Notes: a model not told the origin generated them from the letters alone. DNA of 64,000 nucleotides from Clostridium sp. Marseille-P299 (GCF_900078195.1 NZ_FJVE01000007.1:1116001-1180000); one strand, 5' to 3'; numbered from the stretch's first letter, positions 18,188-28,534 are shown. Numbers and translations: made by a program.

Positions 18188-21097
18188 ATGAAGTCGAAGA
18201 AAAAATATTTATTTGCTTTATTAATCGTAATCACAATAGCAATTCTATTTATCATTTTTTCACAAGAGCGAGATGTAAACTATCAACACAAGTATGCAAA
18301 TGAAGTAAATTTAAGTAGCGATATTGAAGGAATTGGACGTGAAAATACATACTTAAAATACCTACAGGTGTATGAGGGGATATCTTACCCAGATACGGAT
18401 GTTTCTGTAACTATTAAGGATTATGTAAAAGGAAACGATGTAGAAATACTAGATAATTTTGAAGGGGTAACGAATGTTATCTCGACTTCTGATGAATCTT
18501 ATGTGGAGTGGGAAGTTGAGGTACCACAGGCAGGATTTTATCAAATATATATGGAATATTATCCAGTACAATCAAGAGGCGTAGATATTGAAAGAAAGTT
18601 ATATATAAATGGAGAAGTTCCATTCTTAGGTGCAGATACTCTTAGTTTTACAAGACTATGGACAGATAAAAATGAAGTCAAACAGGATAATCAAGGAAAT
18701 GATATTCGTCCAAGTCAGGTAGATGTTCCAAATTGGATTGGAGGATTTTTTAAAGATCACTCAGGATATTACGCGGAACCTTATACTTTTTATTTTAACG
18801 AAGGTAATAATACTATTGGATTAGAATCAGTAAATGAACCGGTGATTATTAAGTCATTAACATTAAAAAGTGTAGATCAGAATAAAAACTATGAAGCATA
18901 TAAACAAAGTTTACCTACGGTTGCTGAATCAGAAGAAGCAAAAAATTATATTCAAGTGGTACAGGGAGAGACTGCTACACTTCGATCTTCACCATCCCTT
19001 TACGCGATCTATGATCGTTCTTCCTCTAATACAGTACCATATAGCGTTTCAAAGATAAAATTAAATATGATTGGAGGCAATGCTTGGAGAGTTGCTGGAC
19101 AATGGATAGAGTGGGAATTTGAAGTACCACAAGAAGGTTACTACAATATAGCCCTAAAAGGACGACAGAATTATAATCGTGGATTTGTATCCAATCGATC
19201 GATTTATATTGATGGGGAGATACCTTTTTCAGAGTTAAACGAAATTAGTTTTCGTTACAATAATAAATGGGAGTCATTAAACTTGGAAGATAAAGATGGC
19301 ATTCCATATCAATTTTATTTAACACAAGGTAAGCATTCTATAAAATTAGAAGTTACGCTTGGTGATCTTGGGCTTATATTAAATCAGATGGAAGAGTCTG
19401 TGTATCGTCTGAATGAAATGTATCGAAAAATATTGATACTAACAGGAACTACTCCAGATAAATATAGAGATTATAAAATTGATCAGGTATACCCAGAAAT
19501 TATCGAAGCAATGGAATTAGAAAGCAAACGTTTATACAAAATAGTGGATGAAATCGTTAATTACACTGGGCAGAAGGCAAGTCAGGTTGCAGCGGCACTT
19601 ACCTTAGCGCAACAATTAGAACGGTTTGTTAAGAATCCCGATAAAATACCAAAAAGTTTTACTAACTTTAGAGACAACATTAGTGCGCTAGGAACTTCTA
19701 TATTAACTATGAGTGAAGCGCCACTTGATATTGACTATATCACAATCACTGGATTAGATGCAGAACCAAACGTCGTAAAAGAGAACTTGTTTGATAAGGT
19801 AATTCATGAAGTTCGATCATTTGTAGCGTCCTTTACCGAGGACTACAATGCGGTTGGTGATGTTTATGAGAAAGATGAGGCAATTGAGGTATGGATATTA
19901 TCGGGGCGTGATCAAAGTACTATTTTAAAGGCAATGATTGATGATACATTTATACCAAAAACAGATATTAAAGTAAACGTAAAACTTGTAGAAGCGGGAA
20001 CATTACTCAATGCCGTAATCGCAGGTACAGGACCTGACGTCGTATTATCTGTTGGTCAGGGAGAACCAGTAAATTATGCTTTAAGAAATGCAGTAGAGGA
20101 TCTAACTCAGTTTTCTGATTATGAAGAAGTGTTAGAGAATTTCTATAAAAGTGCATATGAACCATTTAAGTTTGAAGACGGTATTTATGCGTTACCAGAA
20201 ACACAGAATTTTAACGTTATGTTTTACCGAAAAGATATATTAAAAGAATTAAAGATAGATGTACCTAATACCTGGGATGAATTAATCGCTATACTTCCAA
20301 TCATTCAGCAGAATAATATGTCGGTAGCAATACCTACAACTGAGCGTGTCATCGGTAACACTTCTTCTCCTGATTTATCAAGCTTTTTTGCGTTGTTATA
20401 TCAAAATGGAGGGGCCTTATATAGTAAGGATGGACGTTCTACATTAATTGATGAAGAAAGTGGGGTTCAAGCATTTAGTACATTTACAAAATTCTTTACA
20501 CATTATAAATTACCAACCATTTATGATTTTGTAAATCGATTTCGATCTGGTGAAATGCCAATTGGAATTCAAGACTATAGTGCATTTAACACCCTTGTTG
20601 TTTTTGCACCTGAAATCAGGGGCCTTTGGGATTTTACACTAATACCAGGAACATTAAAAGAAGATGGTACAATTGACCGCTCTTGTCATACCAGCGGAAG
20701 TGGAACTATGATGCTGGCTCAGGAGAATGAGATTAAAAAAGCAAATGCATGGGAGTTTATGAAGTGGTGGGTAAGTACCGAAACACAGGTTCGTTTTGGT
20801 CAAGAAATGGAAAGCGTAATGGGAGCTTCTGCTAGATATGCAACTGCGAATGTGAATGCGTTTGAGCAATTATCATGGAGCAAAGAACAGCAAGAAGTAT
20901 TAAAAGAGCAAAGAACATACACCGTAGGCATTAGAGAGATAGCTGGAGGTTATTACACTGGAAGGCATATCACCAATGCAATACGTAGAATCATTAATAA
21001 AAAGGAAGATACGAGAGAAACACTTCTAGATTATGCTAGAACAATCAACGAAGAAATAAGTAAAAAGCGTTTAGAATTTGGACTGGATGAGAGATAG
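18188..21097 (+). CDS. Very large extracellular solute-binding protein with N-terminal beta-sandwich modules
   Basis: The 969-residue protein starts with a membrane anchor or uncleaved signal (KKYLFALLIVITIAILFIIF, no lipobox). It then has two related sandwich-like modules with the pattern W-E-x-E-V-P-Q-x-G-x-Y and a (Y/I)-I-(N/D)-G-E-(V/I)-P-F strand (about residues 55-230 and 255-400), a helical linker (about 410-560), and a type-1 solute-binding domain from about residue 575 (IEVWILSGRDQ, GPDVVLSVGQGEP). Ordinary sugar-binding proteins have about 400-550 residues; here the extra modules may bind polysaccharide and hold the receptor near its substrate, which is inference. It opens the operon with its own permeases 12 bases downstream. 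Confidence 0.85.
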   Translation: MKSKKKYLFALLIVITIAILFIIFSQERDVNYQHKYANEVNLSSDIEGIGRENTYLKYLQVYEGISYPDTDVSVTIKDYVKGNDVEILDNFEGVTNVISTSDESYVEWEVEVPQAGFYQIYMEYYPVQSRGVDIERKLYINGEVPFLGADTLSFTRLWTDKNEVKQDNQGNDIRPSQVDVPNWIGGFFKDHSGYYAEPYTFYFNEGNNTIGLESVNEPVIIKSLTLKSVDQNKNYEAYKQSLPTVAESEEAKNYIQVVQGETATLRSSPSLYAIYDRSSSNTVPYSVSKIKLNMIGGNAWRVAGQWIEWEFEVPQEGYYNIALKGRQNYNRGFVSNRSIYIDGEIPFSELNEISFRYNNKWESLNLEDKDGIPYQFYLTQGKHSIKLEVTLGDLGLILNQMEESVYRLNEMYRKILILTGTTPDKYRDYKIDQVYPEIIEAMELESKRLYKIVDEIVNYTGQKASQVAAALTLAQQLERFVKNPDKIPKSFTNFRDNISALGTSILTMSEAPLDIDYITITGLDAEPNVVKENLFDKVIHEVRSFVASFTEDYNAVGDVYEKDEAIEVWILSGRDQSTILKAMIDDTFIPKTDIKVNVKLVEAGTLLNAVIAGTGPDVVLSVGQGEPVNYALRNAVEDLTQFSDYEEVLENFYKSAYEPFKFEDGIYALPETQNFNVMFYRKDILKELKIDVPNTWDELIAILPIIQQNNMSVAIPTTERVIGNTSSPDLSSFFALLYQNGGALYSKDGRSTLIDEESGVQAFSTFTKFFTHYKLPTIYDFVNRFRSGEMPIGIQDYSAFNTLVVFAPEIRGLWDFTLIPGTLKEDGTIDRSCHTSGSGTMMLAQENEIKKANAWEFMKWWVSTETQVRFGQEMESVMGASARYATANVNAFEQLSWSKEQQEVLKEQRTYTVGIREIAGGYYTGRHITNAIRRIINKKEDTRETLLDYARTINEEISKKRLEFGLDER

Positions 21098-21108
21098 GGG
21101 GGATTGAG

Positions 21109-22047
21109 TTGGTTCAGTTTATTAAGAAATATTTTATGTTAAAAAAGAAAAATGCAATCATTGCATGGAAAAAAGCGAAGAAGTGTAAAACATATTATTT
21201 GTTCTTAGCGCCCTATGCCGTTTTATTTACCCTGTTTTATGTAATTCCAGTACTCACCTCCTTAATTTTAAGTTTTACATATTTCAATGTTTTAGAACCT
21301 CCTAAATTTATTGGACTTCAAAATTATATTAATTTAATTCTGGCAGACGATGTGTTTTTAACTGCTGTAAAAAATACATTTATACTTGCAGCAATTACAG
21401 GACCGATTGGATATATGGCCGCATTTTTATTTGCATGGTTTATTAATGAATTACCAAAAATGTTACGTGCATTTGCAGTTGTTATCTTTTATGCACCCAC
21501 AATATCAGGTCAGGTATATTTGATATGGGCGATCATGTTTTCAGGGGATGCCTATGGGTATATTAATGCATTTCTGATGAAATTTGGTATCACGAATGCA
21601 CCAATCTTATGGTTGACGAATCCTGCTTACATGTTACAAGTAGTTTTAATAGTTACTTTATGGATGAGTTTGGGAACAGGCTTCCTCGCTTTCGTTGCAG
21701 GTTTGCAGGGCGTTGATCGAGAACAATATGAGGCTGGATATATTGATGGAGTAAAAAACAGATGGCAGGAATTGTGGTATATTACGTTACCAAGTATGAA
21801 ACCAATGCTTTTGTTTGGTGCTGTAATGACCATAACACAATCTTTTGGAATTGCGGATGTGCCGATTGCTTTGACAGGTTTTCCAAGTACAGATTATGCA
21901 ACACAAACAGTAGTAACGCACTTGATTGACTATGGCTCAATACGATTTGAAATGGGGTATGCATCGGCGATAGCGACGTTGCTATTTATTACTATGATAC
22001 TTTGCAATAAGCTAATACAAGCGATGTTAAGACGAGTAGGAACTTAA
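21109..22047 (+). CDS. Sugar ABC transporter permease, subunit 1 (MalF/UgpA type)
   Basis: The 312-residue inner-membrane protein has six hydrophobic spans (first FLAPYAVLFTLFYVIPVLTS) and the EAA loop YEAGYIDGVKNRWQELWYI near residue 205. I chose the TTG start, which follows a G-rich AGGGGGGAT; an ATG 27 bases later is possible and would not change the membrane part. It lies 12 bases after the large binding-protein gene and is the likely partner of the next permease. Confidence 0.88.
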   Translation: MVQFIKKYFMLKKKNAIIAWKKAKKCKTYYLFLAPYAVLFTLFYVIPVLTSLILSFTYFNVLEPPKFIGLQNYINLILADDVFLTAVKNTFILAAITGPIGYMAAFLFAWFINELPKMLRAFAVVIFYAPTISGQVYLIWAIMFSGDAYGYINAFLMKFGITNAPILWLTNPAYMLQVVLIVTLWMSLGTGFLAFVAGLQGVDREQYEAGYIDGVKNRWQELWYITLPSMKPMLLFGAVMTITQSFGIADVPIALTGFPSTDYATQTVVTHLIDYGSIRFEMGYASAIATLLFITMILCNKLIQAMLRRVGT

Positions 22048-22072
22048 GTTCGTAGAAGATGGAGATAAAGGT

Positions 22073-22939
22073 ATGAAAAGTAGAAAACATTTAAAACGGA
22101 ATAAGCCGAATCGATCACTTGCAGGAGATATCGGTATCTGGTTCATATTAATACTTTTTGGCTTATTTATGGCATTTCCATTGGTATATGCAATCAACAG
22201 TGCGTTTAAACCGTTGGATGAAATATTTGTCTTTCCTCCAAGATTATTTGTGAAAAATCCTACCATGGATAATTTTCAAGATTTGTTTGTAATTATGGGA
22301 AAATCTTGGATTCCTTTTACAAGATACTTATTTAATACGGTATTTATTACTACAGTTGGTACAGGGGGACACTTACTTATAGCTTCTATGGGAGCTTATG
22401 TACTTGCAAAATATGATATACCAGGAGGAAAGACGTTCTTTAATATAGTAATAACAGCCCTTATGTTTAATGGGTATGTAACTGCTATTCCAAATTATTT
22501 AATAATGTCAAAGATAGGATGGGTAGATACGGTATGGGCAGTTGTCATACCTGCATTTGCAGCTCCTATGGGATTATTCCTTATGAAACAATATATGGAG
22601 GGGATACCAGATGCACTGTTAGAGGCTGCAAAGATCGATGGTGCTAAGGAATGGAGAGTGTTTACAAGAATTGTAATACCAATGGTGAAGCCAGCTTGGT
22701 TAACATTATTAATACTTTCTGTTCAAAATTTGTGGAATACAAAGGCATCCAACTTTATTTACTCGGAGGAGTTAAAAACCCTACCATATGCATTACAACA
22801 AATTATCAATGGTGGTGTTTCAAGAGCTGGTGTTGGTGCTGCGGTTACTTTGGTTATGATGATTGTACCGATTGCAATCTTTATTATATCTGAAAGTAAT
22901 ATTATAGAAACAATGGCTAGTTCTGGAATTAAAGATTAA
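22073..22939 (+). CDS. Sugar ABC transporter permease, subunit 2 (MalG/UgpE type)
   Basis: The 288-residue permease has six hydrophobic segments from about residue 22 (IGIWFILILFGLFMAFPLVY) and the EAA motif LLEAAKIDGAKEWRVFTRI near residue 180. It is 25 bases downstream of its partner and pairs with it. The following gene starts 10 bases after the stop, so these genes are almost certainly co-transcribed. Confidence 0.9.
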   Translation: MKSRKHLKRNKPNRSLAGDIGIWFILILFGLFMAFPLVYAINSAFKPLDEIFVFPPRLFVKNPTMDNFQDLFVIMGKSWIPFTRYLFNTVFITTVGTGGHLLIASMGAYVLAKYDIPGGKTFFNIVITALMFNGYVTAIPNYLIMSKIGWVDTVWAVVIPAFAAPMGLFLMKQYMEGIPDALLEAAKIDGAKEWRVFTRIVIPMVKPAWLTLLILSVQNLWNTKASNFIYSEELKTLPYALQQIINGGVSRAGVGAAVTLVMMIVPIAIFIISESNIIETMASSGIKD

Positions 22940-22949
22940 GGAGGAAACA

Positions 22950-24425
22950 ATGAAGAAAAAAAGTTTTGCATTCATACTACTATGCGTTGCATTACTGTTG
23001 TTTCCAACAATCACAGTACATGCAGCAGGCACTACATATACCTATACCTATGATTACTGGGGAGAAAATAGAGAATCTCCAGATGCTTATACCGCAGAGC
23101 GTTTACTGACAGGGAGCGACTTTGGAGTCGGTGATTTTAAAGATCCACAAGGAATTTTTGTTCGAGATAATCGTATTTATGTGTGTGATACTGGAAATAA
23201 CAGAATCGTTATATTAGAACGACAAGGAGATCAGATAAACTTAGAGAATGAGTTTAGTGAGTTTTCCGGAGATAGCAATATATTAACATTTTCTGGTCCT
23301 CAAGATATATACGTTTCGCTAAATGGTGACATGTACATTTGCGACACGAATAATCAAAGAGTAGTACATATAACGAAAGACCTGCAATTTGTGAAACAGA
23401 TGGAGAGACCAGTGGATGAAACGGTGGCTACTTCCTCAGACTTTCTTCCAATGAAAGTTGTTACTGATGGGTCCGGTAGAGCAATCGTACTAGTTAAAAA
23501 TTATAATAAAGGTTTCGTTACCTATAAAAACAATGGAGAATTTGGTGGCTACATTGGAGCGAATGAAGTGAAGTTCAATATCAGAGATTATTTGTGGAAA
23601 ATGATTTCTACGAAGAAACAAAGAGAACAATTGCAGCAATTTGTTCCTACAGAATATAACAATCTCGCTCTTGATAAAGAAGATTTTATTTATTGCACAA
23701 CATCCGTTTTTGAAGAATATCAATTGAAAAATGATAAAGCGAAGCCTATTCGTAAATTGAATGCGATGGGAGCGGATATTTTAATCAAAAACGGTGAGTA
23801 TCCTCCAATTGGTGACCTTTGGTGGGGAAATGCAGCTGGCATCTCTGGTGCTTCAAAATTAATCGATATTACAGCCCTTGACAATGGTACATATTATGCA
23901 ATTGATCGTACAAGAGGTAGAATTTTTGGATATGATTCTCAAGGAAATTTACTATATGCATTTGGTAGTTTAGGTAATAAACAGGGATATTTTCAGTATC
24001 CAACTGCGATTGATCATATGGGCAATGATTTAGTCGTTCTAGACTCTAAATCTGCTGGTATTACAATTCTAAAAATGACTCAATATGGTCAATTAATTTA
24101 TGATGCATTGGCAGAGTATGAAAAAGGGAATTACGATATCTCTGCGGATTATTGGAGACAGGTATTAATGCAAAATGGTAATTATGATCTTGCCTATATT
24201 GGAATAGGAAGAGCGTTGTTAAGACAAGAAAATTATAAGGAAGCAATGGAATATTTTAAAATAAAATTAGACGATGAAAATTATTCGAAAGCATTCCAAT
24301 TATACCGAAAAGAGTGGATTGAAGAGCATATCGCTTGGATTGCATGTGGATTCTTTGCAATCATTGCAATTCCTCCTCTTATAGGAAAGTTGAAAAAAAT
24401 AAAGAGAGAGGTGGATGAGGCGTGA
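22950..24425 (+). CDS. Secreted NHL/beta-propeller protein with TPR-like segment and C-terminal membrane anchor
   Basis: The 491-residue protein has a cleavable signal peptide (ending VHAAG, about residue 27). NHL-type beta-propeller repeats follow (FKDPQGIFVRDNRIYVCDTG, FSGPQDIYVSLNGDMYICDT, then FQYPTAIDHMGNDLVVLDS). Next is a TPR-like helical region (about residues 385-445: LAEYEKGNYDISADYW, LLRQENYKEAMEYF) and a C-terminal membrane span (WIACGFFAIIAIPPLIG) with a basic cytoplasmic tail. So most of it sits outside, fixed to the membrane. Comparable proteins occur next to Yip1-like and DUF5696 genes in Firmicute sugar operons, from memory, but their function is unknown. It overlaps the next gene by four bases. 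Confidence 0.75.
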   Translation: MKKKSFAFILLCVALLLFPTITVHAAGTTYTYTYDYWGENRESPDAYTAERLLTGSDFGVGDFKDPQGIFVRDNRIYVCDTGNNRIVILERQGDQINLENEFSEFSGDSNILTFSGPQDIYVSLNGDMYICDTNNQRVVHITKDLQFVKQMERPVDETVATSSDFLPMKVVTDGSGRAIVLVKNYNKGFVTYKNNGEFGGYIGANEVKFNIRDYLWKMISTKKQREQLQQFVPTEYNNLALDKEDFIYCTTSVFEEYQLKNDKAKPIRKLNAMGADILIKNGEYPPIGDLWWGNAAGISGASKLIDITALDNGTYYAIDRTRGRIFGYDSQGNLLYAFGSLGNKQGYFQYPTAIDHMGNDLVVLDSKSAGITILKMTQYGQLIYDALAEYEKGNYDISADYWRQVLMQNGNYDLAYIGIGRALLRQENYKEAMEYFKIKLDDENYSKAFQLYRKEWIEEHIAWIACGFFAIIAIPPLIGKLKKIKREVDEA

Positions 24426-25084
24426 AATTAAATAGTGTATTCGATAAAAACAAGGTAACACATGTAGGAAAAACATTGCGTTATTCCTTATATGTAATAA
24501 CTCATCCACTGGATGGTTTTTGGGATTTAACTCATGAAAAGAGAGGATCTGTTGCAGCTGCCAATATAATAATTGCTGTTTCATTATTAACAACAGTCTT
24601 TAAACTTCAATTTACAAGTTTTATATTCAATAAAGTAATATGGGAATATGTTAACATAATTGAAATAATCTTAGGATTTATATTACCAATAATTTTAGGA
24701 TGCGTAGCAAATTGGGCATTGACTACACTTTTTAATGGAAAAGGTACAATGAAACAAATATATATGGCGATTGGCTATGCGTTAACACCATATGTAATTA
24801 TACAATTACCAATGATTTTTATCAGTAATTTGATGACAGTTCAGGAAGGGGCATTTTATTTTTATCTAACATCGTTTTCTAATATCTGGTGTGCATTTTT
24901 AATTGTTTGCGCTACCATGATGATACATGATTACACTTTAGGAAAGACGGTGTTAACTTTAATTGCAACGGCAATTGGTATTATGGTAATTATCTTTGTG
25001 TTCCTTTTATTCTTTAGTTTAGTAACAGATGCTGCAGCTTACTTTATTTCTTTGTACAAGGAAGTAGTTTTTCGATTTTACTGA
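24422..25084 (+). CDS. Yip1-family-like integral membrane protein
   Basis: The 220-residue protein starts at a GTG that overlaps the preceding stop (GTGA), preceded by GAGAGAGGTGG, so translation is probably coupled. After an amphipathic start (LRYSLYVITHPLDGFWDLTHEKRGS, a motif typical of bacterial Yip1 proteins) it has five hydrophobic spans (about residues 42-60, 74-95, 112-135, 150-170, 178-205). Yip1 proteins are poorly understood in bacteria. Its fixed place between the propeller protein and the DUF5696 lipoprotein suggests an assembly or scaffold role for the transport system; that is inference. Confidence 0.75.
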   Translation: MKLNSVFDKNKVTHVGKTLRYSLYVITHPLDGFWDLTHEKRGSVAAANIIIAVSLLTTVFKLQFTSFIFNKVIWEYVNIIEIILGFILPIILGCVANWALTTLFNGKGTMKQIYMAIGYALTPYVIIQLPMIFISNLMTVQEGAFYFYLTSFSNIWCAFLIVCATMMIHDYTLGKTVLTLIATAIGIMVIIFVFLLFFSLVTDAAAYFISLYKEVVFRFY

Positions 25085-25098
25085 TTAGGAGGCAAGTG

Positions 25099-27621
25099 AT
25101 GAAACATTTTATTAAAATAGGATTAATCCTGATATCATCGGTGCTATTGGTCGGTTGTACAAAAGAAATTGCGCAAGATGATATCATGGATACCTATAGT
25201 TATGTAGAGGATAATAGTACTTATGTACTTGAAAATGATTCGTTAGTATTTACGCTAGATCCCAACACTACGTATTTTGAAGTACGAAACAAGAAGGATA
25301 ATTCTGTATGGAATTCGAATCCAGTGGATGCTGAAAATGATCCTAGCGCAGATGCCAAGAGTAAAAAATATCTACAGTCTACACTGCTATTAGAATATAG
25401 CAATGATGCTGGTATAAATACATTGTTTAATAATTTTGAGTATAGCATCAGTAAGAATAATTTTCAGATAATTCAAGAGCAGGATTATGTAAAGGTAAAT
25501 TACACTATTGGTGATGTTCAGAAAGAGTACATATTTCCACAAGCAATTTCAGAATCTAGAATAACAACATTTATGGATAAAATGGATGCAAGTGCGAAAA
25601 AGAAAATAAATTCTTACTATCGTAAATTAGACATCAATAATTTACGTCCTACCGACAACAAAGCGGAGCTTTTAGAATTATATCCCGATTTAGAGCAGGA
25701 AAATGTTTATGTTATAAGAGAAGGAATACAGGAGTATTTGAAGGTTAAAATAGAAGAAATCTTTGCTGCGGCTGGATATACGAGAGAAGATTTTGAAGCT
25801 GACAACAAAAGGTACTCTGGTGAAAGTGGAGAAAACAAACCATATTTTAATTTGTCCATTGTTTATCGTTTGGAAGACAATGAATTAGTAATTGAGTTAC
25901 CATTTGAAGATATGATGTGGACCAAAACATTTCCATTAACGAAAGTAAAATTACTACCTTATTTTGGTGCAGGAAGTACAGTAGATCAAGGATTTTTATT
26001 GGTTCCAGAAGGTAATGGTGGAATTATTCAGTTTAATAATGGGAAAGTAGAACAAAGTTCCTACTACAATGAAGTATATGGATGGGATGAAGGAATTAAA
26101 AGAGATGCAGTCATTGATGAGAGACGAAGCTCTTTCCCGGTATTTGGTATCTCCCAAAATGGTAGTTCAATGATTGGTATTTTAGAAGATTACGCATCAG
26201 TTGCATCCATAGAAGCAGACATTAGTGGACGTTCTCATAGCTATAACTACATTGGAGCTACGTATACTGTACTGCATGCATCTTCACTGAATGTATCAGC
26301 AAAAACAGACAAATCCGTAATGGTATTTGAAGCAAAAAAACCAACTGGATCCATCAAACAAAGATATTGCTTTTTAGAGTCAGATACTTACACAGATATG
26401 GCAGTTGCATATCGAGAGTATTTAATGAGCAAACACAACCAATTAGTAAAACGTGACGATAGTAATACACCAGTAAATATAACGTTGATTGGAGCGATTG
26501 ACACCATTAAACAACGTCTTGGATTTCCAGTCTCGGTACCAACATCCTTAACTTCCTATACGGAAGCACAAGAAATGGTGAAAGATTTTATAAGTAGAGG
26601 ATATAAGAATCTCTCCATACGTTATAGTGGATGGACGAATAATGGAATTAAGCAAAAAGTTCTCGATAATGTTAAAACAATTTCGCAGCTTGGAAGTGAG
26701 AAGGATTTAAAGAAGTTAATAAATTTCTCTAAAGAACAGGGAGTTGATCTTTACTTAGAAGGCACTGTTACCTATGCTTTTCCACAGAGTGGATTCAATG
26801 GTTTTAGCATCAGTAAAGATGTTGCAAAATATTCAAGTCGTGAAGTGATAAAACTATATTCGTTTTCACCTGTTTATTATGGAATTGAGGATTGGAAAGA
26901 TGCCTTTTATTTACTGAAACCACAGAGAATAATTACTTACATGGAGAATTTAAAAACAAAGGCAAAGGAATATGGAACGAATGTAGCATTTTCTGATATT
27001 GGTTATGTAGTAAGTGCGGATTATAATCCGAAAAACCTTACTACGAGAGAAGAAGTAATCCATATGCAACAGGAAAAATTAAGTGAGATACAACAAGAAA
27101 ATGTTAATGTAATGATAAAATATGGAAATGATTATGCACTTCCATATGCAACTCTGGTAACAGACATGGAGTTAAAGGGTAACCAATTCCAAATCATTGA
27201 TTCGATGGTTCCGTTCTATTCCATAGCAATCCATGGTTTAGTAAATTATACTGGTTCATCCATTAACCTTTCTGGAGATTATGAGGAGCAGATTTTAAAA
27301 AGTGCGGAAACGGGAGCAGGCCTTTCCTTTACATTTATGAAGGAGAGCTCCAATGTATTACAAGATACACTATATACCTACTTGTTTGGTTGCGATTATA
27401 GCAAGTGGAAAGAAGAGGCTTATCGATTATATAGTAGATACAATGAAGAACTAGGGCATTGTTTTAATCAGTTTATAACAACACACGAGATCTTATCTCC
27501 AGGAGTATTCGTTACTACTTATGAAGATGGTACAAAAGTATATACGAATTATAACTATGATGCTTATAAAGTTGATGACCTAAGTATACCAGCAAGAGAC
27601 TATAAAGTGGAGAGGAGGTAG
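25099..27621 (+). CDS. DUF5696-type large lipoprotein
   Basis: The 840-residue protein starts MKHFIKIGLILISSVLL and ends its signal peptide with the lipobox VLLVGC, so it is anchored outside the cell. The body is rich in beta strands in the first half (LVFTLDPNTTYFEVRNK, LPYFGAGSTVDQGFLLVPEGNGG) and looks like an alpha/beta barrel in the second (YKNLSIRYSGWTNNG, GVDLYLEGTVTYAFP, GTNVAFSDIGYVVSADYN), a layout reminiscent of a glycosidase, though no catalytic residues can be assigned. From memory I match it to the DUF5696 family seen with paired ABC importers. A GTG three bases upstream of the chosen ATG is an alternative start. Confidence 0.7.
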   Translation: MKHFIKIGLILISSVLLVGCTKEIAQDDIMDTYSYVEDNSTYVLENDSLVFTLDPNTTYFEVRNKKDNSVWNSNPVDAENDPSADAKSKKYLQSTLLLEYSNDAGINTLFNNFEYSISKNNFQIIQEQDYVKVNYTIGDVQKEYIFPQAISESRITTFMDKMDASAKKKINSYYRKLDINNLRPTDNKAELLELYPDLEQENVYVIREGIQEYLKVKIEEIFAAAGYTREDFEADNKRYSGESGENKPYFNLSIVYRLEDNELVIELPFEDMMWTKTFPLTKVKLLPYFGAGSTVDQGFLLVPEGNGGIIQFNNGKVEQSSYYNEVYGWDEGIKRDAVIDERRSSFPVFGISQNGSSMIGILEDYASVASIEADISGRSHSYNYIGATYTVLHASSLNVSAKTDKSVMVFEAKKPTGSIKQRYCFLESDTYTDMAVAYREYLMSKHNQLVKRDDSNTPVNITLIGAIDTIKQRLGFPVSVPTSLTSYTEAQEMVKDFISRGYKNLSIRYSGWTNNGIKQKVLDNVKTISQLGSEKDLKKLINFSKEQGVDLYLEGTVTYAFPQSGFNGFSISKDVAKYSSREVIKLYSFSPVYYGIEDWKDAFYLLKPQRIITYMENLKTKAKEYGTNVAFSDIGYVVSADYNPKNLTTREEVIHMQQEKLSEIQQENVNVMIKYGNDYALPYATLVTDMELKGNQFQIIDSMVPFYSIAIHGLVNYTGSSINLSGDYEEQILKSAETGAGLSFTFMKESSNVLQDTLYTYLFGCDYSKWKEEAYRLYSRYNEELGHCFNQFITTHEILSPGVFVTTYEDGTKVYTNYNYDAYKVDDLSIPARDYKVERR

Positions 27622-27625
27622 TAAC

Positions 27626-28534
27626 ATGGCAAAAAAGAAACAAAAAAATATGCGTAAAAGAAAAGCAATTGCAGGATATTTATTCATCTCTCCATTTATC
27701 ATAGGTTTTTTAGCCTTTATGGTTGTTCCATTGTTTGAGTCACTAAGGATGAGTTTTAGTAACGTAGTAATAGGTGTAGGAAATGGTGGATTTTTATTGG
27801 AGTTTACCGGTTTAGCAAATATTAAAAAAGCCTTAACGGTTGATCCTGAATATACTAGATTTTTAACAGAAGAGTTAACACGTATGGCAACTCAGGTTCC
27901 CACTACATTGATTGTTAGTTTTTTCATGGCTTTATTATTAAATCAAACATTTAAAGGGAGAGGAGTTGTTCGTGCTATATTTTTCCTTCCAGTTATACTC
28001 TCCTCGGGGGTTTTAGTTGGACTAGAGTTTAATAATAGCTTATTATCCGGAATGCAGGAATACATACAAGCAAATTCACAAACTTCGAATATAACCGCAG
28101 TACTAGAAGACATCTTAGCGAACAGTGGTTTTGGAGATCGATTTTTGGAGACCGTTTATAATGTTGTAAACAATGTTTATGATGTTGTTATTGCTTCTGG
28201 TATCCAAATTATCATATTCCTTTCAGGGCTTCAAACGATATCAAAAAGTATGTATGAAGCAGCAACCATTGAAGGATGTACTTCATGGGAAAGTTTTTGG
28301 AAGATTACATTACCACTTGTAAGTCCTGTTATTCTTGTAAATGTAATCTATACAATTGTTGATTTCTTTACAAGGACTGACAGCGAGGTTATGAGTAAAA
28401 TCTCAGAAACTATGATATCAAAAATGGATTATGGATTTAGCTCTGCTATGGCATGGATCTATTTTGTATCAGTCATGCTAATCATTGGTATTTTCAGTGC
28501 CATTACTTCAAGGTGGGTGTATTATTATGAATAA
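27626..28534 (+). CDS. Sugar ABC transporter permease, subunit 1 of third importer
   Basis: The 302-residue permease begins four bases after the DUF5696 gene with GAGGAGGT in front. It has an N-terminal basic stretch, hydrophobic spans from about residue 14 (AGYLFISPFIIGFLAFMVVP) and the EAA loop YEAATIEGCTSWESFWKI near residue 210. The periplasmic loop between spans is longer than usual (NSQTSNITAVLEDILANSGFG). It overlaps the next permease gene by eight bases. Confidence 0.88.
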   Translation: MAKKKQKNMRKRKAIAGYLFISPFIIGFLAFMVVPLFESLRMSFSNVVIGVGNGGFLLEFTGLANIKKALTVDPEYTRFLTEELTRMATQVPTTLIVSFFMALLLNQTFKGRGVVRAIFFLPVILSSGVLVGLEFNNSLLSGMQEYIQANSQTSNITAVLEDILANSGFGDRFLETVYNVVNNVYDVVIASGIQIIIFLSGLQTISKSMYEAATIEGCTSWESFWKITLPLVSPVILVNVIYTIVDFFTRTDSEVMSKISETMISKMDYGFSSAMAWIYFVSVMLIIGIFSAITSRWVYYYE

